Below, one piece after another: positions 33,495 through 41,250 of a stretch of 64,000 bases of DNA. The notes below the pieces were generated by a model. It ran no database searches, was not told where the DNA came from, and saw only the letters and a list, made by a program, of their open reading frames with translations. The DNA comes from Sphingobacterium cellulitidis (GTDB lineage: Bacteria; Bacteroidota; Bacteroidia; Sphingobacteriales; Sphingobacteriaceae). Each line of letters begins with the position of its first letter. The first letter of the stretch is position 1. The DNA lies in NCBI GenBank assembly GCA_002245855.1, contig NOUX01000003.1, positions 434,001 to 498,000 of the forward strand, written 5' to 3'. A program made the translations under genes and the position numbers.

Positions 33495-34425
33495 CCTAGG
33501 TGTTGTGGCTTATTCGATGCTTTTTTTAGGACTTTTTGGCTGCAAAAATGCAGAAAAGGAGAAAACTAAAGAAAATCAAGCGGCAGTAAGTCCGGTATAC
33601 CAGCATGTTATTGCTATCGGAAAGGTCCTGCCTGAGGATGGTTGGGTTCAAATAAGTTCAGCAATTAGCGCTGAAGTGAAGGAAATTTTTGTGAAAGAGG
33701 GTGACGAGGTGGAACAAGGAGAAATATTAATGAAATTGAAAGAGAGCAGTGTTGGATTGGACATAAAGCAATCGGAGGCTCAACTCGAGAGTCTAAGGTC
33801 TCAACATCAATCCAGTATTAGTGATTTAGCGAAGGAGGAGATTATTCTTGAGGAATTGAGGTCAAAATATGAGATTACGAAAGCACTTTATGAGAGAAAT
33901 GCAGAAACAAAAGAGAATGCCCAAAAGGATCTTTCAAATTTAAAGCAACAGCAAGAATTAATTGCGGGTCTCAAAAGCCAGATTCGAGCAAATCAAGCAT
34001 CAGAAAAGGAACAATTGATAGTTATTTCAAAGAACAGGGAAAATTTAAAAGACTTTCAGGTAACAGCGCTTAAAAAAGGGATTATTTCAGAGCTCAATGT
34101 TCAATTGGGTCAAACGGTAAATAGCACAGATGATTTGGGGAAAATTGTAGACAACCAAAACATCATAATCGAGGCTGAGGTTGATGAATTGTTTGCTGAC
34201 AGTGTAGAGTTAGGTCAGCTTGTTGATATTAATTTAGTTGGAAAAACAGCAGTTATTGGCAAGGGCAAGATAATTTACGTCAGTCCTACCTTAATGAACA
34301 AATCAATTTTATTTGAGACATCCAATGAAGCCGAAGACCGCAGAGTAAGGCGGATTAGGATTGAGCCAGATAGCAATTCATCACTACTAATAAATTCGAA
34401 GGTTGAATGCAGGATAAAATTATAG
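33475..34425 (+). CDS. Periplasmic adaptor (HlyD/MacA-like) lipoprotein
   Basis: Read from the ATG starting MRKIINSLGVVAYSML, which gives a lipoprotein signal with lipobox LGLFGC; an ATG seven codons upstream is in frame but gives a poor leader. The roughly 316-aa protein has a lipoyl-like hairpin (ISAEVKEIFVKEGDEVEQGE and GIISELNVQLGQTVN), a long coiled-coil hairpin between (EAQLESLRSQHQ... SNLKQQQELIAGLKSQIR) and a beta-barrel part (IIIEAEVDELFADSVELGQL). Such adaptors bridge the FtsX-type permease in the inner membrane and TolC in the outer membrane. It overlaps the ATPase gene by 20 nt, and the permease gene starts 4 nt later. Confidence 0.88.
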   Translation: MRKIINSLGVVAYSMLFLGLFGCKNAEKEKTKENQAAVSPVYQHVIAIGKVLPEDGWVQISSAISAEVKEIFVKEGDEVEQGEILMKLKESSVGLDIKQSEAQLESLRSQHQSSISDLAKEEIILEELRSKYEITKALYERNAETKENAQKDLSNLKQQQELIAGLKSQIRANQASEKEQLIVISKNRENLKDFQVTALKKGIISELNVQLGQTVNSTDDLGKIVDNQNIIIEAEVDELFADSVELGQLVDINLVGKTAVIGKGKIIYVSPTLMNKSILFETSNEAEDRRVRRIRIEPDSNSSLLINSKVECRIKL

Positions 34426-34429
34426 GAAT

Positions 34430-35563
34430 ATGCTGGGATTAGCTTGGAAATTCATTCGTTTTGATCGAGCCAAGAGCTTTGGAATTATTACAGCCATTGT
34501 GATCAGTGTGTTTTTGATTGGTCAGCAATTGAGTTTATTATTTTTCTTGATGGGCTTAATGGGAAATTTGGTCAACAATGCCCCTATTGAAAAAAATGAT
34601 ATATGGATCATTGAATCCCAGAGTAGGAATGTGAATTCGATCAATAGTATTGATCAACGAGCTGTCCAAGAAATAGGCAGTATCCAAGGAATTTCGAAGA
34701 CTATCCCTATTATATTGGCCAATGCGCAAGCCACATTTTTAGATGGTAAAACTGCGGCTGTTACATTAGTTGGAGCCCCTGCCCCCGACTTTATCATGGG
34801 ACCAATTGCTTCCAGAATTGACAGTGGAGCAGTTCAGGATCTATTACAACCCAATGCGGTAAGTGCGGAATATTTTAATGGTAGGACTTGGGAAACCAGT
34901 TTATATCTTAACAAGCCTATTGAGATCAATGGAAAGAGTGCTAAGTTGGCTGTTATTACAAGAAATGCGCAAGCGTTTGGTGCGAGTTTTATGTACACTA
35001 CATTAGATAACGCGAGGATTCTAGGAAATTTTTCAAATAATAAGGTCAGTTTAATCATAGCAAAATTGACAGAAGGACAAGATAAAAAGGAAATGATGGA
35101 GATGATTAATCAGAACTTCCCGCATTTAAGAGCTTGGGATGCTGAAAAATTACGATCATCGACGGTAAAGGAGATTTTAATTTCTTCAAATATGGGGATG
35201 AGCTTTGGGACCTTGGTTGTATTTGCGATGATTTCTGGTTTTTTCATTATTGGATTAACCTTGTATTCTTCAGCATTGGATCGCATCAAAGATTATGGAA
35301 CGTTAAAAGCAATTGGGGCAAAAAACAGGTTTGTCAATCGGTTGATAATCGCGCAGGCATTTCTTTATGCATCAATAGGTTATGGATTAGCTATGCTATT
35401 GATTTATGGATTTAAATTTGGGGTAGAAAAAAGTGGTTTAAATATCAATGTGAGTTTGCCATTTGCTTTGTTTTTACTCTTAGTTACGATGATCATTTCT
35501 GTTGGGGGATCCCTATTTGCTGTCCGGAAAATATCAAAATTAGAACCAGCTTCAGTATTTTAA
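34430..35563 (+). CDS. FtsX-like ABC transporter permease (DevC/MacB-type)
   Basis: This 377-aa permease has one N-terminal transmembrane helix (FGIITAIVISVFLIGQQLSL), a large periplasmic domain (about residues 50-260) and three C-terminal helices in the FtsX domain (MSFGTLVVFAMISGFFIIGL, LIIAQAFLYASIGYGLAMLL, LPFALFLLLVTMIISVGGSL) ending VRKISKLEPASVF, the usual FtsX-family ending. The size and single-domain nature fit the heterocyst-exporter DevC type, where ATPase and permease are separate, rather than fused MacB. Substrates could be antimicrobial compounds, siderophores or glycolipids; none is indicated. Its stop is followed after 1 nt by the TolC gene start. Confidence 0.92.
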   Translation: MLGLAWKFIRFDRAKSFGIITAIVISVFLIGQQLSLLFFLMGLMGNLVNNAPIEKNDIWIIESQSRNVNSINSIDQRAVQEIGSIQGISKTIPIILANAQATFLDGKTAAVTLVGAPAPDFIMGPIASRIDSGAVQDLLQPNAVSAEYFNGRTWETSLYLNKPIEINGKSAKLAVITRNAQAFGASFMYTTLDNARILGNFSNNKVSLIIAKLTEGQDKKEMMEMINQNFPHLRAWDAEKLRSSTVKEILISSNMGMSFGTLVVFAMISGFFIIGLTLYSSALDRIKDYGTLKAIGAKNRFVNRLIIAQAFLYASIGYGLAMLLIYGFKFGVEKSGLNINVSLPFALFLLLVTMIISVGGSLFAVRKISKLEPASVF

Positions 35564-35564
35564 C

Positions 35565-36839
35565 ATGAACAGAATCATCTTACCTATACTTATTATATTA
35601 ACTGGGATTTCTATTTCAAATGCTCAGGAACTCAGTATTCAGGAGTTATGGAATGAAGTTGACAAGACCTATTCCATTCAGGAAAAGAGATTGAATCGGG
35701 AGGTTCAAGAGGAGCAATTAAGAATCAGGAAATCAGAGCGAATCCCAGTAATTTATGGGGATGTAAACTTGCAACGGAATTTGATTATTCCTACCACTCC
35801 GGTTCCAGCCATTGCCTTTGATCCCAAAGCAGATGAAGGCGCAATTTTACCATTAAAGTTTTCGACAAAATGGAATTCCAAGGCGGGAATCCAATTAGAA
35901 TGGGATCTTTTCAATCCTACTAAGCGCAGTCAAAGAAAGGAGGACCAAATAAATCTAGAGAAGGCTAAGGTATCCGAACTACAGTCCAAGCAAGAGTGGA
36001 AAATTAATGCGACTTTGGCATATGCTTCGATTGTTTTAGCGACTGAGCAATATAAAGCCGCATTGGCTGATAGTATTTTATATGCGGAGATTAATAACAT
36101 CAATAAGGATCGTTATGAAGCAGGTCGACTGAGTTCGTCGGAATATATAGTTTCGCAACAGGAGTTACTTAGAAAACGAATAAATATACATGAGTCGTGG
36201 TCCATTTTGGAAGAGGCGAACTTGGAATTAGGTCGATATTATCCGCTAGAGCGTATTTCTGTTTTAAAAAATAACATTGAAGAAATAGTAAGTTTGACTG
36301 ACTCCATTGGAGAGGAAAATTTCGATCAACAACTTATTAGCTTGGATGAACAGTTAGCTCAAATACAATTGGAAGGAATTAAAAGACAAGCCTTGCCTAG
36401 TTTATCTTTCAATGCGTATTATGGAGGTCAATACTTCAGCAACAGTTTTAACATTGTCAATAAGAATTATTGGTATGGCTATAGTTATGCGAACTTGGGT
36501 TTAAAAATTCCTATTTCTGCCTATTTTACAAATTCAGCATCAATACGGCAGGCAACATTAAATGAGAAGATATTCAGGAACCAATTGAATGAAGCAAAGG
36601 ATAGCGACGCAATTGATTTAAAGCAGAAATCGTCAAAAATAAATTCACAAAATAAAAGGATAAAAAGCCTTGAAGAGATCAAGGAACTTGCGGCGCAAAA
36701 TAAGGCCGAAAAATTAGAGTCATACGAAGCTGGTCGGATCCTATTGACCGAGTTTAACAGGGCGAATAGTGAATATTTAAAAAGTTGCCAGGACCTTTGG
36801 CAGGCGAAATATGATTTACTAAAAATTACAATAGAATAA
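35565..36839 (+). CDS. TolC-family outer membrane efflux protein
   Basis: The 424-aa protein has a signal peptide (MNRIILPILIILTGISISNAQ) and the helical repeats of TolC: LSIQELWNEVDKTYSIQEKR near the start, KISPVYG-like strands, a long helix block with YKAALADSILYAEINNINKD and RYEAGRLSSSEYIVSQQELL, and the second repeat KQKSSKINSQNKRIKSLEEI then EAGRILLTEFNRANSEYLKS. It forms the trimeric outer membrane channel of the exporter encoded just upstream. It completes a self-contained ATPase-adaptor-permease-channel operon. No terminator was identified in the 121 bp to the next gene. Confidence 0.93.
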   Translation: MNRIILPILIILTGISISNAQELSIQELWNEVDKTYSIQEKRLNREVQEEQLRIRKSERIPVIYGDVNLQRNLIIPTTPVPAIAFDPKADEGAILPLKFSTKWNSKAGIQLEWDLFNPTKRSQRKEDQINLEKAKVSELQSKQEWKINATLAYASIVLATEQYKAALADSILYAEINNINKDRYEAGRLSSSEYIVSQQELLRKRINIHESWSILEEANLELGRYYPLERISVLKNNIEEIVSLTDSIGEENFDQQLISLDEQLAQIQLEGIKRQALPSLSFNAYYGGQYFSNSFNIVNKNYWYGYSYANLGLKIPISAYFTNSASIRQATLNEKIFRNQLNEAKDSDAIDLKQKSSKINSQNKRIKSLEEIKELAAQNKAEKLESYEAGRILLTEFNRANSEYLKSCQDLWQAKYDLLKITIE

Positions 36840-36960
36840 GGATTATTAGGCAATAAGACTGAATTATTGTTAAATATTTTATTATCAATAATTTATTCAT
36901 AATTTTAGGTGAAACAAATTCTATTTGAATTCATTCAAACCAATAATTATTTATTAACCT

Positions 36961-37575
36961 ATGAGTCCAATTATGAGTATAGTCATCATTGCTATAGTAA
37001 TCATTGCACTTGGTTTTAGCTGGTTTAATGGTAAGACCAATTCCTCTCCGGGAGTTTTTTCCGAAAATGATTTTCCATTAATTCCTAATGATAAAGGGAT
37101 AGTTATAGAGGGGCCTGAATACTCTGAAGTCAAGGCTGCATGTACGGATTTTTGCCGTATGTATAACAAGAACGAATACAGTATTATCATCAAGCTTGTG
37201 GGAATAGACCAAAAAACCAGTTTATTATTATTTCCATATGAGATTGATTTCACGAATTACTGTTATTTGGTAAACTATCTAGAATATCCGATCAACCAAC
37301 ATTATCAAGCTATGGTTACAGGCTGGTTGACAGCGAAGAAGATTGATCAATGGATTCATATCAATTCTGTAAACAAAAAAATTATGGTTTATAATGTGAA
37401 GGAATTAAATAGAGGGGATGTAGTTTATTATACGAGTATGGATCAGAAGGGTTATATCATAGATTTCCAGAAGAATTCGAATGCTGAGGAGATGGAGAGT
37501 CCAATTAAGCGATATATTTCATGTGAGAAAGATGTTAAGGATTTAAATAATCTAACGGGCGAATTGATTGCATAA
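36961..37575 (+). CDS. Hypothetical membrane-anchored protein (204 aa)
   Basis: I do not recognise this protein. It has a single N-terminal membrane helix (MSIVIIAIVIIALGFSWFNG, about residues 5-24) followed by a soluble domain with clear alternation of strands and helices (DKGIVIEGPEYSEVKAACTD, YSIIIKLVGIDQKTSLLLFP, INQHYQAMVTGWLTAKKIDQ, KKIMVYNVKELNRGDVVYYT). The soluble half probably faces the periplasm or cytosol; topology is not certain. It stands alone between the exporter operon and a gene-free stretch. Its N-terminal ATG is followed by a second one (Met5), and either could be used. Confidence 0.8.
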   Translation: MSPIMSIVIIAIVIIALGFSWFNGKTNSSPGVFSENDFPLIPNDKGIVIEGPEYSEVKAACTDFCRMYNKNEYSIIIKLVGIDQKTSLLLFPYEIDFTNYCYLVNYLEYPINQHYQAMVTGWLTAKKIDQWIHINSVNKKIMVYNVKELNRGDVVYYTSMDQKGYIIDFQKNSNAEEMESPIKRYISCEKDVKDLNNLTGELIA

Positions 37576-37923
37576 AATGTACAATTTGGCAAACTGTCAT
37601 GTTACAGAATTTTTGTCAGGTTTAATTTTAGCCATTAAAAAATAAGGGATAAATTGAGGGTTTTAGCTAATTTTTATTGTTACTCAATATTTAAATGTTA
37701 AAAATCGTTAAAGGAAATATTAAATTATCTTTCGGCATGGAGATTGATTAATACTTACTAAATTTCATAATTTAGGTTAATAATTGGTTAGTTAAAAACT
37801 CCTCAGGCTCCCCGCCTAAGGAGTTTTTTTATTTAGGTACCCTAACAAAGTGTAAGAATGCTTTAAGTTATTTTTATATTTAAGTTAATTAGAAAAGAAG
37901 AAAAACATAAAATCATATTTTCC
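37576..37923. other. Gene-free 348-bp stretch with an orphan terminator
   Basis: No open frame is convincing here. The first 210 bp are A+T rich. TATCTTTCG at about 37726 resembles the Bacteroidota -7 motif (TAnnTTTG, one mismatch) and is followed roughly 65 bp later by a strong terminator that is 220 bp away from the preceding gene. This layout would suit a small RNA of about 90 nt or a long 3' untranslated region. Nothing else is seen up to the AlkD gene. Confidence 0.3.
37795..37830 (+). terminator. Strong Rho-independent terminator, distant from any gene
   Basis: AAAACTCCTCAGGC pairs with GCCTAAGGAGTTTT (one mismatch, 5-nt loop) and is followed by a T run. It is 220 bp after the preceding stop codon and about 95 bp before the AlkD gene. 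Confidence 0.9.
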
Positions 37924-38598
37924 ATGGCAACAATGACAAAGCAAGCTGTATTGGATGAATTAAAATCCTTGGGTTCGGATAAATTAATTGCACAGAATAA
38001 AAAGCGAGGTGCTGGAGACAATCAGTTTGGTACCAAAATGGGTGATGTAAGAAAGATCGCTGCAAAGATCAAAAAGGATCAAGCCTTAGGATTAGAATTG
38101 TGGGCTACAGGAAATATGGAGGCAAGATGTGTAGCTATCCTTATTTTAGACCCGAAACAACTGAATAACGAGCAAATAACAGCGATGGTATCATCGGAGA
38201 ACTTTGCCAATGTTATTGATTGGTTGTATAGTTATATAATAAAGGATTATAGGGATAAGCAGACCTTACGTAAAGAGTGGGAACATGCTGATAACTTGAT
38301 GTTACAACGCTTAGCATGGAGTCTAATAGCTGGTAATTTAACTCGTCAACCAGAGTTAGAGGATATTCCAAAATTGTTGACTTATATAGAAAAACATTTA
38401 AAGTCGGCTCCTGCAGAGGTGCAGTGGACAATGAATAGTGCTTTGGTTCAAATTGGAATAAACCATCCATCTTATCGAGACAAAGCTTTAGAAATAGGAA
38501 ATAGATTGGAAGTATACAAAGATTATCCGGTTTCAAAGGGATGCACCTCTCCTTTTGCACCGATTTGGATTGATTATTTTGTTAAAAGAGAAAAATAA
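37924..38598 (+). CDS. DNA alkylation repair protein (AlkD-like)
   Basis: This 224-aa protein matches the AlkD/HEAT-like DNA glycosylase family. The N-terminal AVLDELKSLGSDKLIAQNKK and GAGDNQFGTKMGDVRKIA (about residues 30-47), LGLELWATGNMEARCVAILI (about 57-76), NVIDWLYSYIIKDY (about 100) and RLAWSLIAGNLTRQPE (about 134) are the helical repeats. Family members remove positively charged alkylated bases such as 3- and 7-methylpurines. The length is near that of other AlkD proteins and there is no leader, so it is cytosolic. It stands alone and ends at its own terminator. Confidence 0.9.
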   Translation: MATMTKQAVLDELKSLGSDKLIAQNKKRGAGDNQFGTKMGDVRKIAAKIKKDQALGLELWATGNMEARCVAILILDPKQLNNEQITAMVSSENFANVIDWLYSYIIKDYRDKQTLRKEWEHADNLMLQRLAWSLIAGNLTRQPELEDIPKLLTYIEKHLKSAPAEVQWTMNSALVQIGINHPSYRDKALEIGNRLEVYKDYPVSKGCTSPFAPIWIDYFVKREK

Positions 38599-38650
38599 TT
38601 AGATTAAATAATTTAATATATTATTAACAACAAATTAACAAAAACATTAT

Positions 38651-38692
38651 CAAATAGCTGATTTATTAATATTGAATCAGCTATTTGTTTTT
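38651..38692 (+). terminator. Terminator after the AlkD-like gene
   Basis: A perfect 13-bp inverted repeat (CAAATAGCTGATT with AATCAGCTATTTG, 11-nt loop) followed by five T, 53 nt after the stop codon. Confidence 0.9.
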
Positions 38693-38777
38693 AAAAAATT
38701 AAATATGTAGAAATTTTTTTTATATTTATTTCAATTTACCGTTGCGACATTAACTATTGTTGGAATAAATCTAAGAT

Positions 38778-39419
38778 ATGATATTAAGATTCAATACGTT
38801 ACGTTTATTTTACTTACTTATACCCATTTTAATTGGGATTACCAGTCTCCAATCATGTGGTCCGAAAGAAATAGAGCAAGTAAAGCCAGATCCAAAACCT
38901 ACTCCAGATCCTGATCCAGATCCAGAACCTGAGCCTCCAAAAAAGCCAAAATCAGTTTTATATCAATACTCGTCGGAGAAGAATGTTGAATTCAGAGAGT
39001 TTCACAATGGCAATTCTGTAAAGGATTTAACGGAAGGTGATGTAAAAGTACATTTCGGAAACCGTGTTACATATTTTAAAATGGATTCTATTTTGGTCAA
39101 GGAAGATTCCATGTTTGTTTATCGGAGCAAGATGCCTGATGAATCCTACCAAATCAAGTGGAACGAAGATGAATTACAGACCTATGACTCAAGTGCAAAG
39201 ACCTGGAAAACCTGGGCTTCAAGAAATACAGACTCGACATTAAATGTGGAGATTAGTTTTTATAAAAAAAGCCTAAACAACAAACTGCACAGTAATCTGA
39301 GTATTGGGCAACAATACGCTTTGACTGATTATACTATTTTCTTAGATAAAGATGGTACAAACAGTTCAAAATTGATTTGGTTAAGGAGAAATTTTGTATT
39401 CAATCCAATAAAGAAATAG
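38778..39419 (+). CDS. Putative surface lipoprotein with Asp-Pro/Glu-Pro linker
   Basis: The 213-aa protein is a lipoprotein: hydrophobic leader and lipobox SLQSC with Cys27. The Cys is followed by GPKEIE, close to the K-(D/E) surface-export signal described for Bacteroidota lipoproteins, so it may be displayed outside the cell. A linker of alternating Asp-Pro and Glu-Pro (about residues 35-57) leads to a beta-rich domain (KSVLYQYSSEKNVEFREFHN, KVHFGNRVTYFKMDSILVKE, YTIFLDKDGTNSSKLIWLRR) that I do not recognise. It ends 3 nt before the cytolysin-like gene and must share its mRNA. Inference: an anchor, receptor or immunity partner of that protein. The linker is a protein feature, not a DNA repeat element. 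Confidence 0.82.
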   Translation: MILRFNTLRLFYLLIPILIGITSLQSCGPKEIEQVKPDPKPTPDPDPDPEPEPPKKPKSVLYQYSSEKNVEFREFHNGNSVKDLTEGDVKVHFGNRVTYFKMDSILVKEDSMFVYRSKMPDESYQIKWNEDELQTYDSSAKTWKTWASRNTDSTLNVEISFYKKSLNNKLHSNLSIGQQYALTDYTIFLDKDGTNSSKLIWLRRNFVFNPIKK

Positions 39420-39422
39420 ATT

Positions 39423-40277
39423 ATGAGATTAGGAATAATATTCGTGTTAATTAGTTTAACAATTAGCAGTCAACTAATAGGACAACAAAAGTCTACAAAA
39501 ATCTACGGCAAAAATCCTGATGAGATATTCTTAGGGGCTATTATCAGTAAAAAATCAATAAATACGGAGAAGCATGAGTTTGTTAAAATGAAAACCAATC
39601 AGAAACTACAAGCTATATCCTCGACCTTTAAATATGAATATCCTGCGATTATTCCGAGCAAGTCGAATATGAATAAAATCATAATTGATGAGTTCAATTC
39701 GGCTGGTCTTCCATCTACCACTCCGGGAGGGGCAGTTTTTTCACTTTGGTCCATACAATCATATAATGAATTAAACATTCGATTCGGTCAGAAGATGGAT
39801 TTTTCTAAATGGTTTGGATTGGACCCCAAAGCCAAGATGGCCAAATCAAATATTTTGATTGAGTATGAAATTCCATTATTTGATTTATATCTAGATCTTT
39901 TTACTGATGAAATCAATAACTATGTACAAGAAATTAAGGCTTTAAAAAATGATGATTTAATTTATATTTCAAACATAAGTTGGGGTCGCAAGGCATTAAT
40001 TTTGGTACAATCTGATTTTGATGAGAACAAGGTAAAACCCGCCTTATACAACTATCTAGATAACAAAACATTAACAGAGGAGCAATCAATTATTTTAGAA
40101 ACTGCCTCTATTTCCTATAATATATTTGATGATACCACATTGGAGCTCACAGATCCAAATCCATTAAAAACGATAATAAGCTATATTACTGCCCCAATTA
40201 CAAAGGATAATTATGGTGGTATTTTATATTTCTTTGGTAGTGAGTTAGATGGAGCTTGGTTTGAAAACAGCTTTTAA
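39423..40277 (+). CDS. Secreted cholesterol-dependent-cytolysin-like protein lacking domain 4
   Basis: The 284-aa protein has a signal peptide (MRLGIIFVLISLTISSQLIG). From residue 103 the order of motifs follows the thiol-activated cytolysin family: FSLWSIQSYNELNIRFG (106-122, family SYxxxSxxEL...FG), the KSNILIEYEIPLFDLYLDLF stretch (family ...YxQIFYTVSxD), IYISNISWGRKALI (180-193, family VYVSSVAYGRKxYLK), then ENKVKPALYNYL (family KVKAAFDAxL) and ISYITAPITKDN (252-263, family PISYTTVFLKDN). The protein ends 21 residues later, so the C-terminal domain 4 with the undecapeptide and cholesterol loop is absent. Known cytolysins are near 470 aa or longer. It is paired with the lipoprotein upstream. 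The family is my reading from motif order; pore formation is not shown. Confidence 0.7.
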   Translation: MRLGIIFVLISLTISSQLIGQQKSTKIYGKNPDEIFLGAIISKKSINTEKHEFVKMKTNQKLQAISSTFKYEYPAIIPSKSNMNKIIIDEFNSAGLPSTTPGGAVFSLWSIQSYNELNIRFGQKMDFSKWFGLDPKAKMAKSNILIEYEIPLFDLYLDLFTDEINNYVQEIKALKNDDLIYISNISWGRKALILVQSDFDENKVKPALYNYLDNKTLTEEQSIILETASISYNIFDDTTLELTDPNPLKTIISYITAPITKDNYGGILYFFGSELDGAWFENSF

Positions 40278-40807
40278 GAAGTTGATTTTTTACCAAATTC
40301 AACTTTTTTGATGACGGGAATTCCAAACAATCCATTTGATAAGTGGATATCTAAAGAATCTGGGTGGGACGTTTGTTTTCTAATATCTTCTGAAAGTCCA
40401 ATCCTCTTGTGGCAATTGGCTGAGAACTCAGCTTTTACAACTTTGGGAGCTTCAAGATGATGGTCCTGGGAAATTAAAAGTTTATTGATCTTACATTTTA
40501 CTTTATAGGTATTTACCTGAGTAACTGGAGAACATAGGAAATAATTCAAGGCCAAGAACAAAAAAGTCAGGTAGGAACCTGAAATTATGATGCTATAAAA
40601 TAAAGCTTCAAATTTTCCCGTATTTTTAAACAATCGTGTTTTTCTAAAAATGAAAAAGGCCAATAGACCGATCAGAAAGAAGATTACTATAATATTAAGC
40701 GGGATTAAAGTTTTTTCAAAAAGGAAGTAATTAAAAATATTCAGGACAAAAATTGAAAGGAACAATTTGTCAAGCAAAGTAATTTTGTGATTGCTAGTAA
40801 GTTTCAT
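40274..40807 (-). CDS. Hypothetical membrane protein (177 aa)
   Basis: No family recognised. Three hydrophobic segments are visible: FLSIFVLNIFNYFLF (about residues 14-28), LNIIVIFFLIGLLAFFIF (about 37-54) and ALFYSIIISGSYLTFLFLAL (about 68-87). A soluble C-terminal part follows, with YKVKCKINKLLIS and VVKAEFSANCHKRIG carrying two cysteines. It is convergent with the cytolysin-like gene and overlaps its last 4 nt. A membrane protein facing a secreted-protein gene could be a neighbour by chance or an immunity or processing partner; only position supports the latter. Upstream lies a 256-bp A+T-rich stretch. Confidence 0.75.
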   Translation of the reverse strand: MKLTSNHKITLLDKLFLSIFVLNIFNYFLFEKTLIPLNIIVIFFLIGLLAFFIFRKTRLFKNTGKFEALFYSIIISGSYLTFLFLALNYFLCSPVTQVNTYKVKCKINKLLISQDHHLEAPKVVKAEFSANCHKRIGLSEDIRKQTSHPDSLDIHLSNGLFGIPVIKKVEFGKKSTS

Positions 40808-41063
40808 ATTTATCCTAAAACGTTGATTTTAGAGATGCGAATATACTAAATTCAAAGATGTAAGTATAATTTATTGTAATAGTATATTTCCAAACCTTCA
40901 TTTAACAATTATTAAAATAATAAAAGAATTAAAACTTTTTAGCAACTTGATTTTCCCAATAATTAATTTTAGTATATTTGCAATTGATATCTCAAACTGG
41001 ATTTTAGAATTCCTGTGCTCAAATTATTAAAATGGTTTGAACATATTTTATTGATTGATTTTT

Positions 41064-41228
41064 ATGGTTATTATCGTATTCTTTGGAGTAATTTTATTTT
41101 TATACAGCGCAGTTATCTTCACAAACTGGTATGTGACTGGAGATTATCGATTAATGCATTATTTATATAAAATTTGGATATCAGCAATTGCCTTTATTTC
41201 TATTTACTACTACTATCTTTACCCTTAA
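41064..41228 (+). CDS. Possible small membrane protein (54 aa)
   Basis: A short open frame starts MVIIVFFGVILFLYSAVIFT, continues NWYVTGDYRLMHYLYKIWIS and ends in a second hydrophobic stretch (AIAFISIYYYYLYP). Two membrane helices with a short charged turn are plausible. No homologue is recognised and the ribosome site is weak. A small hairpin (TATGCT-AATA-AGCATA then GTTTT) follows the stop within 20 nt, mildly supporting a transcript end. Could be a chance frame in A+T-rich DNA. The 256 bp before it show no other feature. Confidence 0.35.
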   Translation: MVIIVFFGVILFLYSAVIFTNWYVTGDYRLMHYLYKIWISAIAFISIYYYYLYP

Positions 41229-41250
41229 TTTATGCTAATAAGCATAGTTT

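Noticed and set aside
38870..38945. Possible DNA repeat element in the lipoprotein gene
   Set aside because: It is simply the coding sequence of an Asp-Pro/Glu-Pro linker after the lipobox.
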